From an uncultured Capnocytophaga sp. (GTDB taxonomy: Bacteria > Bacteroidota > Bacteroidia > Flavobacteriales > Flavobacteriaceae), in the NCBI GenBank assembly GCA_915070235.1, contig CAJZFM010000152.1:1-5658 (forward strand): DNA of 5,658 nt, written 5' to 3'. Below are positions 1-5,658 of the stretch, piece by piece; position 1 is the stretch's first letter; every line of letters starts with the position of its first letter. Below the pieces are notes generated by a model. That model was given only the letters and a program-made list of their open reading frames with translations. It had not been told where the DNA came from and did no database searches. A program made the translations under genes and the position numbers.

Positions 1-83
1 AAAATATATTAACCCATAACTAAGAGATTTTTTAGCAAAAAACCATATAAAAAGGGAGTGTAGAAAAAAATTGCGAAAATAAT
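1..83. other. A/T-rich DNA upstream of the thrS promoter, no gene seen
   Basis: No coding frame or RNA gene could be supported here. There is a 6-bp hairpin made only of A and T (TTTTTT 28-33, AAAAAA 37-42), too weak to call a terminator. The gene to the left lies outside the window. Confidence 0.5.
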
Positions 84-114
84 TTGGTTACTACTAAAAA
101 AAATCTTATTTTTG
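84..114 (+). promoter_or_regulatory. Bacteroidota-type promoter of thrS
   Basis: A TTG at 84-86 (within TTTG 83-86) and a TATTTTTG at 107-114 are separated by 20 bases. They match the -33 TTG and -7 TAnnTTTG elements used by the primary sigma factor of Bacteroidota. Transcription would be expected to begin around position 120, giving a leader of roughly 20 bases before ATG 142. The match is by eye, and A/T-rich DNA produces such boxes fairly often, but the position directly ahead of the first gene of the operon is right. Confidence 0.65.
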
Positions 115-141
115 CCGAGTTTTTTAACAACTATTACACCA

Positions 142-2091
142 ATGATAAAAATTACACTGCCTGACGGTTCTGTCAAGGAATATAAGAAGGGAACAACCCC
201 AGCTGAAGTAGCTCAAAGTATTAGCGAAGGCTTGGCGCGTAATGTAATATCGGCCAGCTTCAATGGTAAAACAATTGAGACAGCCACGCCCCTTACCACG
301 GACGGTAGTTTAGTGTTATATACTTGGGACAGTCCCGAAGGAAAGAAGGCCTTCTGGCACTCTTCCGCCCATATCTTAGCCCAAGCTTTGGAGGAACTTT
401 ACCCCAATATCAAGCTTACCATAGGGCCTGCTATTGCTAATGGTTTTTATTATGATGTGGATTTCAATGGAAATACAATAACAGACAAAGATTTCCCTAC
501 CATAGAGGCCAAGATGCTCGAAATAGCTCGTGGCAAGCATGAGTTCAAGATGCGCCCTGTGAGCAAGGCCGAAGCACTCTCTTACTATGAGGGAAAGAAC
601 GAATACAAAACAGAACTTATTGAAGCCTTAGAAGATGGCACTATCACCTTCTGTGATCATAGTACCTTCACCGACCTATGTAGGGGAGGACACTTGCCCA
701 ATACAGGCTTTGTAAAAGCGGTAAAAATCCTCAGCGTTGCAGGGGCTTACTGGCGTGGTAATGAGAACAATCCACAGCTGACCCGTGTGTATGGGATCTC
801 CTTCCCTAAGCAAAAGGATCTGACCGAATACCTCACTCTTTTGGAAGAGGCCAAAAAGCGCGACCACCGCAAGCTCGGTAAGGAGTTGGAACTCTTTACT
901 TTTTCCAACAAGGTAGGACAAGGATTACCCTTGTGGTTACCTAAAGGAGCAGCACTCAGAGAGCGATTGGAAGCCTTCTTGCGCAAAGCACAGAAACAAG
1001 CAGGTTACGAACAAGTAGTAACTCCGCATATTGGTCATAAGAACTTATATGTAACCTCAGGCCACTGGGAAAAATATGGTAAGGATAGTTTTCAACCCAT
1101 AGCTACTCCTAACGAAGGTGAGGAATATTTGCTCAAACCGATGAACTGTCCGCACCACTGTGAGATCTATAACTCTCACCCATGGAGCTACAAGGACTTG
1201 CCTAAGCGCTTTGCCGAGTTCGGCACCGTATACCGCTACGAGCAGAGTGGGGAATTGCATGGACTTACTCGTGTGCGCTGCTTTACTCAGGACGATGCAC
1301 ATATCTTCTGTACACCAGAACAGCTCGATGCTGAGTTCAAGCATGTGATAGACTTAGTACTCTATGTGTTTGGTTCCTTGGGCTTTGACAACTTTACCGC
1401 TCAGGTATCCTTGCGTGATCCTGAGAACCTATCCAAGTACATAGGTACCGATGAAAATTGGGCAAAGGCTGAGAATGCCATTATCAATGCTGCTAAGGAA
1501 AAGAACCTTACTTATGTAATAGAAACAGGCGAAGCGGCTTTCTATGGGCCTAAACTTGACTTTATGGTGAAAGATGCCCTTGGTAGAAGCTGGCAGCTGG
1601 GAACCATTCAAGTGGATTATAACCTACCTGAGCGCTTTGACTTGTGGTATAAGGGAGCTGATAATGAGCTACACCGCCCTGTGATGATTCACCGAGCACC
1701 GTTCGGTAGTATGGAGCGCTTTGTGGCCATTTTGCTCGAACACACCGCTGGTAACTTGCCTCTTTGGTTGGTACCAGAACAGGTCAATATCCTTTCTCTT
1801 AGCGAGAAATACGAGGGCTATGCCCAAAAGGTAGCCCAACTTTTGCAAGAGGCTGATTTACGCCCTCATGTAGATAACCGCAACGAGACTATCGGTAAGA
1901 AAATACGTGAGGCAGAGACTCAGAAATACCCTTATATGCTTATTGTAGGCGAGGAAGAGGAAAAGAATGGTACCCTTTCAGTACGTCGCCACGGGGGAGA
2001 GGACTTAGGTACTATGAAAATAGCCGACTTCATCACCCTAATACAAGAAGAGATCAACAAGAATATAAAACCTTTCTCAACAGAAGTTTAA
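142..2091 (+). CDS. thrS: Threonyl-tRNA synthetase
   Basis: Cytoplasmic class II aminoacyl-tRNA synthetase that charges tRNA-Thr with threonine using ATP and hydrolyses mischarged Ser-tRNA-Thr. The 649 residues carry the full bacterial layout. A TGS domain occupies about 1-61. An editing domain follows with HSSAH (His73, His77) and Cys180/His184. The catalytic core has the motif 2 region at about 356-389 and motif 3 at about 522-534 (GSMERF). An HGTP anticodon-binding domain occupies about 546-640. The catalytic zinc ligands are all present: Cys336 in MNCPHH, His387 in DDAHIF and His517 in MIHRAP. The length is close to the 642 residues of E. coli ThrRS. The frame stays open up to a TTG at 112, but that TTG is part of the -7 promoter box, whereas ATG 142 begins the typical MIKITLPDG start. 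It is first in the thrS-infC-rpmI-rplT operon. No T-box or tRNA-like operator is visible in the short leader. Confidence 0.97.
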   Translation: MIKITLPDGSVKEYKKGTTPAEVAQSISEGLARNVISASFNGKTIETATPLTTDGSLVLYTWDSPEGKKAFWHSSAHILAQALEELYPNIKLTIGPAIANGFYYDVDFNGNTITDKDFPTIEAKMLEIARGKHEFKMRPVSKAEALSYYEGKNEYKTELIEALEDGTITFCDHSTFTDLCRGGHLPNTGFVKAVKILSVAGAYWRGNENNPQLTRVYGISFPKQKDLTEYLTLLEEAKKRDHRKLGKELELFTFSNKVGQGLPLWLPKGAALRERLEAFLRKAQKQAGYEQVVTPHIGHKNLYVTSGHWEKYGKDSFQPIATPNEGEEYLLKPMNCPHHCEIYNSHPWSYKDLPKRFAEFGTVYRYEQSGELHGLTRVRCFTQDDAHIFCTPEQLDAEFKHVIDLVLYVFGSLGFDNFTAQVSLRDPENLSKYIGTDENWAKAENAIINAAKEKNLTYVIETGEAAFYGPKLDFMVKDALGRSWQLGTIQVDYNLPERFDLWYKGADNELHRPVMIHRAPFGSMERFVAILLEHTAGNLPLWLVPEQVNILSLSEKYEGYAQKVAQLLQEADLRPHVDNRNETIGKKIREAETQKYPYMLIVGEEEEKNGTLSVRRHGGEDLGTMKIADFITLIQEEINKNIKPFSTEV

Positions 2092-2102
2092 CTTAAAACA
2101 CA

Positions 2103-2660
2103 ATAGCCATTAATACGAGAGTACCCAACACGAAGAGCACAAGTGACGAAAAGACCTCACACCGCGTGAACCGAGATATACGCGTTCCCGAAGTGCGTTT
2201 GGTAGGAGATAACGTGGAAACAGGTGTATATCCTACAAAAGAAGCCTTAAAGCTGGCTGAAGAATTGGAATTGGATTTGGTAGAAATCTCTCCCAATGCC
2301 CAACCTCCTGTATGTAAAATCGTAGATTACAAAAAGTTTCTCTACGAACAGAAAAAGCGTGCCAAGGAGTTAAAGGCCAAGGCTACTAAAGTGGAAATCA
2401 AGGAAATACGCTTCGGCCCTCAAACCGATGACCATGATTATGAATTTAAAAAGAAACATGGTGAGAAGTTCCTCAAAGAGGGGGCTAAGGTGAAGGCTTA
2501 TGTGTTCTTCAAAGGGCGTTCTATTGTCTACAAAGACCAAGGTCAGGAGCTATTGCTACGCTTGGCAGTGGATTTGGAAGAGTTCGGAAAGGTAGAACAG
2601 ATGCCAAAACTCGAAGGAAAGCGTATGACTATGTTCATCGCTCCCGTGAAGAAAAAATAA
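2103..2660 (+). CDS. infC: Translation initiation factor IF-3, probable non-canonical start
   Basis: IF-3 binds the 30S subunit, keeps 50S away and checks start-codon and initiator-tRNA pairing. With the start used here the product has 185 residues (E. coli IF-3 has 180). The N-domain contains [28 protein letters not shown] and the signature region [14 protein letters not shown] at about 72-85. A lysine-rich linker follows, then a C-domain with [14 protein letters not shown] and [10 protein letters not shown]. The first canonical start is GTG 2166, which gives 164 residues and removes the basic N-terminal tail. The frame remains open back to a stop at 2094-2096 and contains no ATG, GTG or TTG there. 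ATA 2103 (reading M-A-I-N-T-R) or ATT 2109 would restore a normal length; flavobacterial IF-3 proteins commonly begin MAI, so ATA 2103 is preferred. It begins 11 bases after thrS. E. coli infC uses AUU for self-repression by IF-3, and the same control is inferred here. The gene is certain; the exact start is not. Confidence 0.92.
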   Translation: MAINTRVPNTKSTSDEKTSHRVNRDIRVPEVRLVGDNVETGVYPTKEALKLAEELELDLVEISPNAQPPVCKIVDYKKFLYEQKKRAKELKAKATKVEIKEIRFGPQTDDHDYEFKKKHGEKFLKEGAKVKAYVFFKGRSIVYKDQGQELLLRLAVDLEEFGKVEQMPKLEGKRMTMFIAPVKKK

Positions 2661-2700
2661 AAAGATAACAGATATTTCATCATTAATTTTTAAGTAACAA

Positions 2701-2898
2701 ATGCCAAAGATTAAAACTAAATCCAGTGCTAAAAAACGTTTCAAACTAACGGGCTCTGGTAAAATCAAAAGAAAGCACGCTTTCAAAAGTCACATCTTGA
2801 CTAAAAAAGCTAAAAAACGTAAGTTAGCTCTTACACACGCTACCCTTGTTCATACCAATGACGAGGCCAGTGTAAAGAAACAATTAGGTTTAAAATAA
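2701..2898 (+). CDS. rpmI: 50S ribosomal protein bL35
   Basis: A small, very basic protein of the large ribosomal subunit. The 65 residues are the usual length, and the N-terminus [20 protein letters not shown] followed by [13 protein letters not shown] is the family signature. It lies 40 bases after infC and 87 bases before rplT, in the order found in most bacteria, and is probably co-transcribed with them. No Shine-Dalgarno sequence precedes ATG 2701; the upstream bases are A/T-rich, which is normal for Bacteroidota. In E. coli the rpmI-rplT pair is repressed by L20 binding upstream of rpmI. Nothing here can be matched confidently to that operator, although the gap contains one arm of a long inverted repeat (2666-2678). 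Confidence 0.97.
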   Translation: MPKIKTKSSAKKRFKLTGSGKIKRKHAFKSHILTKKAKKRKLALTHATLVHTNDEASVKKQLGLK

Positions 2899-2985
2899 TT
2901 GTTTCTAAGGTAAATTAATTGTCTCACCTTGGAGTATGGCTCAAAAAGAACGTAAAGTCGCCTACTACAAAAAAATTAGAAATTT

Positions 2986-3330
2986 ATGCCAAGATCAGTA
3001 AACGCAGTTGCGCGTAGAGCGCGTAGAAAAAAAATAATGAAACAAGCCAAAGGTTACTTTGGCCGCAGAAAGAACGTTTGGACAGTTGCCAAGAACGCGG
3101 TTGAAAAAGCGTTAGTATATGCTTACAGAGACCGTCGCAATAAGAAAAGAACTTTCCGCGCCTTGTGGATCGTTCGTATCAATGCTGGGGTTCGTCCTTA
3201 TGGATTGTCTTATTCTAAGTTTATGGGAGCGCTTAAGGCTAATAATATAGAACTTAATCGTAAAGTTCTTGCTGACTTAGCCCTAAACCACCCAGAGGCT
3301 TTCAAAGCAATTGTAGAAAAAGTAAAATAA
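2986..3330 (+). CDS. rplT: 50S ribosomal protein bL20
   Basis: A 23S rRNA-binding protein needed early in 50S assembly; in several bacteria it also represses its own operon. The 114 residues fit the family (about 114-118). The basic N-terminal extension [20 protein letters not shown] is followed by [43 protein letters not shown] and the C-terminal globular part ending [14 protein letters not shown]. It is the last gene of the operon and is followed by a hairpin terminator about 30 bases after its stop. Its start codon is overlapped by the end of a 21-codon ORF in another frame (2936-3001), and the 87-base gap before it holds a small hairpin and an imperfect tandem repeat. These could affect translation, but that is inference. 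Confidence 0.97.
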   Translation: MPRSVNAVARRARRKKIMKQAKGYFGRRKNVWTVAKNAVEKALVYAYRDRRNKKRTFRALWIVRINAGVRPYGLSYSKFMGALKANNIELNRKVLADLALNHPEAFKAIVEKVK

Positions 3331-3360
3331 ACGTTTAATCAAAGAAATATCTGTTAGTAG

Positions 3361-3397
3361 AAGGCTATCCTTTTATGGGATAGCCTTTTAATATTTT
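3361..3397 (+). terminator. Intrinsic terminator of the thrS-rplT operon
   Basis: AAGGCTATCC at 3361-3370 pairs perfectly with GGATAGCCTT at 3378-3387, giving a 10-bp stem with a 7-base loop. A T-rich tail (TTAATATTTT) runs to 3397. It sits 30 bases after the rplT stop. Read on the minus strand, the bases after the stem are not T-rich, so it should work mainly for rplT, although it also lies just beyond the end of the convergent lysA. Confidence 0.9.
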
Positions 3398-4601
3398 ATA
3401 AGTCAATCTCTACTTGGTTGTGCAGTAAGTCCTCAAGGGTTTCTGCCTTGCGTATGAGCTTGGCTTGCCCATCTATCCAGAGGACTTCGGCAGGGCGAGG
3501 ACGAGAGTTGTAGTTGCTGGCCATGGTGTAGCAGTAGGCGCCTGCATTCCTAAAACAGAGGATATCCCCCTCGGAGATTTCAGCAATTTGTCGGTTAGAG
3601 GCAAAAGTATCTGTCTCACAGATATAGCCCACCACCGAGTAAAAACGCTTCTTTCCCTCTGGGTTAGAGATGTTTTCTATAAAGTGAGTAGCCCCATAGA
3701 ACATAGGGCGAATCAGGTGATTGAAACCCGAATCAATTCCTGCAAAAACGGTAGAGGTGGTTTGCTTGACTACATTGACCTTCACCAAGAAAAAGCCCGC
3801 TTCACTGACCAAGAATTTCCCAGGTTCAAAGGCCAAGGTCAGGTCTCTCCCATAGAGCTTACAGAACTCTAAGAAGCGCTGGCTGAGCTTCTCACCCAGT
3901 TCTTCTATATCTGTCTGAATATCACCTTCCTTATAGGGTACCTTAAAGCCACTACCAAAGTCAATAAACTTCAGTTCCCTAAAGTGCTTGGCGGCATCAA
4001 AGAGGATTTCAGCGGCGTAGAGGAAGACATCTATATCCAAGATATCGCTACCTGTGTGCATGTGAATCCCATTGATATGCATCTTGGTATTCTCCACAAT
4101 ACGCAGAATATGAGGTATTTGGTGAATACTGATACCAAACTTACTATCTATATGCCCAACCGAAATCTTGGAGTTGCCCCCAGCCATAACATGAGGATTG
4201 ATGCGGATACATACAGGTACCTGTGGGTGCTTACTGCCGAATTGCTCCAAGATAGAAAGGTTGTCTATATTGAGCTGTACTCCCAGAGAAGCTGCCTCCT
4301 CGATCTCCTCCATAGAGACCCCATTGGGGGTGAAGATAATCTGTTCGGGTGCAAAACCTGCATGGAGACCTAACTTGACTTCCTGTATAGAAACTGTATC
4401 CAAGCCCGCTCCCAGCTTTCGCATAAGCTTAAGAATAGAGACATTGGACAGCGCTTTCATCGCATAGTTGATCCTAAGGCTGGGCACAGCGGCAAAAGCC
4501 TTGGTAAGTCGCTCATACTGAGCGCTGATTTTGTTAGCATCGTATACATACACAGGACTTCCATAGGTATGTACTACAGAAAGTAAATCTTTGACTTCCA
4601 T
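3396..4601 (-). CDS. lysA: Diaminopimelate decarboxylase
   Basis: A PLP-dependent fold III enzyme that decarboxylates meso-diaminopimelate to L-lysine, the last step of lysine synthesis, in the cytoplasm. The 401-residue product has an alanine-racemase-like barrel with the PLP lysine in NYAMKALSN (Lys49), HMHTGSD at 180-186, the glycine-rich phosphate-binding turn DFGSGF at 214-219 and EPGK at 259-262. The C-terminal beta domain has GIDSGFNHLIRP at 288-299, the catalytic cysteine motif CETD at 328-331 and GAYCYTMASNYNSRPRPAEV at 354-373. The turn reads GSG rather than the GGG of many homologues; I recall this form from other Bacteroidota enzymes. The frame is open for 28 further codons upstream (to 4685), but that part crosses the promoter boxes and encodes nothing family-like, so ATG 4601 is chosen. 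It is convergent with rplT and divergent from the membrane protein gene. Carboxynorspermidine decarboxylase is a related alternative, but the motifs and length favour LysA. Confidence 0.95.
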   Translation of the reverse strand: MEVKDLLSVVHTYGSPVYVYDANKISAQYERLTKAFAAVPSLRINYAMKALSNVSILKLMRKLGAGLDTVSIQEVKLGLHAGFAPEQIIFTPNGVSMEEIEEAASLGVQLNIDNLSILEQFGSKHPQVPVCIRINPHVMAGGNSKISVGHIDSKFGISIHQIPHILRIVENTKMHINGIHMHTGSDILDIDVFLYAAEILFDAAKHFRELKFIDFGSGFKVPYKEGDIQTDIEELGEKLSQRFLEFCKLYGRDLTLAFEPGKFLVSEAGFFLVKVNVVKQTTSTVFAGIDSGFNHLIRPMFYGATHFIENISNPEGKKRFYSVVGYICETDTFASNRQIAEISEGDILCFRNAGAYCYTMASNYNSRPRPAEVLWIDGQAKLIRKAETLEDLLHNQVEIDL

Positions 4602-4630
4602 ATCAATAGGGGTTAATGGGTTTATCGGGA

Positions 4631-4668
4631 CAAAGATACAAAAATAATAACAAATGATGAATGACAAA
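4631..4668 (-). promoter_or_regulatory. lysA promoter with two tandem -7 boxes
   Basis: On the minus strand TATTTTTG (4646-4639) is followed directly by TATCTTTG (4638-4631); both fit the Bacteroidota -7 consensus TAnnTTTG. A TTTG at 4668-4665 lies 18 bases before the first box, a plausible -33 element for it. A second TTTG (4654-4651) is only 12 bases from the downstream box, too close for the usual spacing. The lysA leader would be about 20-35 bases. Confidence 0.55.
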
Positions 4669-4674
4669 TTTTTA

Positions 4675-4702
4675 TCATTATTCATTACTCATTGCTCATT
4701 AT
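4675..4702 (+). repeat. Four tandem 7-bp repeats, TCATTRY
   Basis: Four heptamers follow one another without gaps: TCATTAT at 4675, TCATTAC at 4682, TCATTGC at 4689 and TCATTAT at 4696. They end 4 bases before the -7 box at 4707 and fill the place where its -33 element and spacer should lie. The repeat is read directly from the sequence; its function is unknown. Confidence 0.85.
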
Positions 4703-4706
4703 TTCG

Positions 4707-4714
4707 TATATTTG
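4707..4714 (+). promoter_or_regulatory. -7 promoter box of the membrane protein gene
   Basis: TATATTTG is a perfect TAnnTTTG match, 18 bases before ATG 4733, so the leader would be only about 12 bases. No good TTG occurs 18-21 bases upstream, because that stretch is occupied by the TCATT repeats; the TTG at 4692-4694 is too close at 12 bases. The promoter may be weak or need an activator. Confidence 0.55.
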
Positions 4715-4732
4715 CACAAAGTTAGTCCTATT

Positions 4733-5209
4733 ATGAAGACCTCTACTAAGTATATATTGCTGTCTTTGTTGGTAGAGTTTGTGCTCTTTTGTCTTTTTAT
4801 GCACTATGTAATAAACACAAAGTCAAATACTTACGTTACAGCAATGGGAGCTATACGTACCTATGCAGTCATTACAGCCCTTTATATGCCTACTTTTGTA
4901 TTGGCTTATTTTGTGGGACAAAAGGTAAAATTCCACCTCTATAGCAGGCTCAAGAACTTTATCTTAGGGGTAGTGCTTATTTTTGTTTTTTACATCACTA
5001 CCTTTTGGCTTACAATGATGTGTGCTACTTATTTTTTCTGTCCTGAAGATGATAGGCGCTATTGTATGGAGATAACACAATTTGTAGTGTTTGGATATAC
5101 AATGTATGGAGTAGGCAAATGGTTGTTTGTTTTCGTGGCGTTACTCTTGGGAAGCCTTTTAGTAATGACAAGCAACAAGTTTTTAAAGAAAAATACAGAT
5201 AATACCTAA
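4733..5209 (+). CDS. Unrecognised four-helix membrane protein
   Basis: I do not recognise a family. The 158-residue product is very hydrophobic, with probable membrane helices at about 7-27, 40-63, 75-98 and 128-147. Positive residues lie in the N-terminus (MKTSTK), in the loop after helix 2 (GQKVKFHLYSRLKN) and in the C-tail (SNKFLKKNTDNT). By the positive-inside rule both ends and that loop face the cytoplasm. The loop between helices 3 and 4 would then be periplasmic; it carries Cys103 and Cys111 around an acidic-basic stretch (PEDDRR) and could form a disulfide. There is no signal peptide cleavage site or lipobox. ATG 4733 is chosen because an upstream in-frame ATG at 4661 lies before the -7 promoter box. 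The next gene begins 3 bases after its stop, so the two are probably translated from one mRNA. Its role is unknown. Confidence 0.85.
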   Translation: MKTSTKYILLSLLVEFVLFCLFMHYVINTKSNTYVTAMGAIRTYAVITALYMPTFVLAYFVGQKVKFHLYSRLKNFILGVVLIFVFYITTFWLTMMCATYFFCPEDDRRYCMEITQFVVFGYTMYGVGKWLFVFVALLLGSLLVMTSNKFLKKNTDNT

Positions 5210-5212
5210 CTT

Positions 5213-5658
5213 ATGGATTCTATAAAATATCCTATAGGTGCTTTTGAACTTCCTAAGGAAATTACTCAGAAGCATATAACCACTTATATAGAAGAACTCA
5301 GGCGATTTCCTTATTTGTTAGAGGAAGCAGTAAAGCAATGTCCGCCGAATATACTCAACCTTACCTATAGAGAAGGGGGCTGGACAATAGCTCAGATAGT
5401 GCATCACTTAGCCGATGTGGATATGAATAGCTTTATTCGCTGTAAGCTCGCTCTGACAGAGGAAAACCCTATGGTAAAACCCTACGAAGAAACCTTGTGG
5501 GCAGAGATTCCTGAGGCAAAAGACTTTTATATATCTCCCTCCTTACGTATCATAGAAGGAGTACACTGGCGCTGGTGGAAGTTCTTGAGAGCCCTCACCC
5601 CAGAGGATTTTGAAAAGACTTACCGGCACCCACAGAGTGGACAAACGATATCTATAAA
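5213..5658 (+). CDS. YfiT/BstA-type DinB-superfamily protein, 3' end cut by the window
   Basis: The 148 visible residues match the family of Bacillus subtilis YfiT (BstA), a four-helix metal-binding protein of the DinB superfamily. Close matches by memory are KYPIGAFELP at 5-14, TYREGGWTIAQIVHHLADVD at 51-70, NSFIRCKLALTEENPMVKPY at 72-91, and HWRWWKFLRALTPEDF with YRHP at 118-140. His64/His65 in VHHLAD should include the first metal ligand. The second cluster, a C-terminal HxxxH, would lie in roughly the last 30 residues, which are outside the window. YfiT-like proteins are described as putative metal-dependent hydrolases or bacillithiol S-transferases. Bacillithiol genes are reported in some Bacteroidota, so a thiol-transfer or detoxification role is possible but inferred. 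ATG 5213 lies 3 bases after the membrane protein gene, with no Shine-Dalgarno sequence. Confidence 0.9.
   Translation, partial: MDSIKYPIGAFELPKEITQKHITTYIEELRRFPYLLEEAVKQCPPNILNLTYREGGWTIAQIVHHLADVDMNSFIRCKLALTEENPMVKPYEETLWAEIPEAKDFYISPSLRIIEGVHWRWWKFLRALTPEDFEKTYRHPQSGQTISI

Noticed and set aside
28..42. TTTTTT/AAAAAA hairpin upstream of thrS
   Set aside because: A stem of A-T pairs only is expected often in such A/T-rich DNA and is too weak for a terminator.
1..141. T-box or tRNA-like autoregulatory leader for thrS
   Set aside because: The predicted leader is only about 20 bases, and no T-box sequence, specifier stem or tRNA-Thr-like fold is visible.
676..1344. Minus-strand and alternate-frame ORFs inside thrS
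   Set aside because: All are short, overlap a full-length conserved gene and resemble no known protein.
2661..2700. Firmicute-type L20 leader or E. coli-type L20 operator
   Set aside because: The infC-rpmI gap is only 40 bases, has no terminator/antiterminator pair and could not be matched to either known structure by eye.
3361..3387. Bidirectional terminator serving lysA as well
   Set aside because: The stem is symmetrical, but on the minus strand it is followed by a mixed sequence without a T run, so strong termination of lysA cannot be claimed.
3465..3872. Open frame of 135 codons on the plus strand opposite lysA
   Set aside because: It lies wholly antisense to a well-conserved enzyme gene, resembles no family I know and has no promoter box; it is a shadow of lysA codon use. 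The same applies to the frames at 3984-4373 and 4198-4467.
4602..4685. 28-codon upstream extension of lysA
   Set aside because: It runs through the promoter boxes and encodes a hydrophobic, non-conserved stretch; the family N-terminus starts at ATG 4601.
4661..4732. 24-codon upstream extension of the membrane protein, including a possible signal-like segment
   Set aside because: It contains the TCATT repeats and the -7 box at 4707-4714, so it is unlikely to be transcribed as part of the mRNA.

Overview
The window looks like chromosomal DNA of a member of the Bacteroidota, most likely class Flavobacteriia; a Capnocytophaga-like genus is a guess from the wording of the proteins. Supporting signs are AT-rich intergenic DNA, TAnnTTTG-type -7 promoter boxes (at 107-114, 4707-4714, and twice on the minus strand at 4631-4646), no usable Shine-Dalgarno sequence at any of the six ordinary start codons, and flavobacterial-type protein sequences.

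Left part (1-3397): a translation operon, thrS - infC - rpmI - rplT, all on the plus strand. It has a promoter just before thrS and ends in a strong hairpin terminator at 3361-3387. It encodes threonyl-tRNA synthetase, initiation factor IF-3 and ribosomal proteins bL35 and bL20, the gene order also found in E. coli. The thrS start is best placed at ATG 142, because the upstream TTG 112 lies inside the promoter. infC has no canonical start codon early enough to encode its full N-terminus; an ATA (2103) or ATT (2109) start is likely, reminiscent of the AUU start of E. coli infC. The spacers around rpmI and rplT contain a tandem duplication, a small hairpin, a 21-codon upstream ORF and a long-range inverted repeat.

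Middle part (3396-4601): lysA, on the minus strand and convergent with rplT, encodes diaminopimelate decarboxylase, the last step of lysine synthesis.

Right part (4602-5658): a divergent promoter region separates lysA from a plus-strand pair. It holds two tandem -7 boxes for lysA, a near-palindrome and four 7-bp repeats ending just before the opposite -7 box. The pair is an unrecognised four-helix membrane protein and, 3 bases later, a YfiT/BstA-type DinB-superfamily protein cut by the window end. Most of the window is housekeeping. No mobile element, CRISPR array or RNA gene was found, and I see no evidence for an entirely new system. The more unusual material is regulatory: the infC start, the rpmI/rplT flanks and the lysA divergent region.
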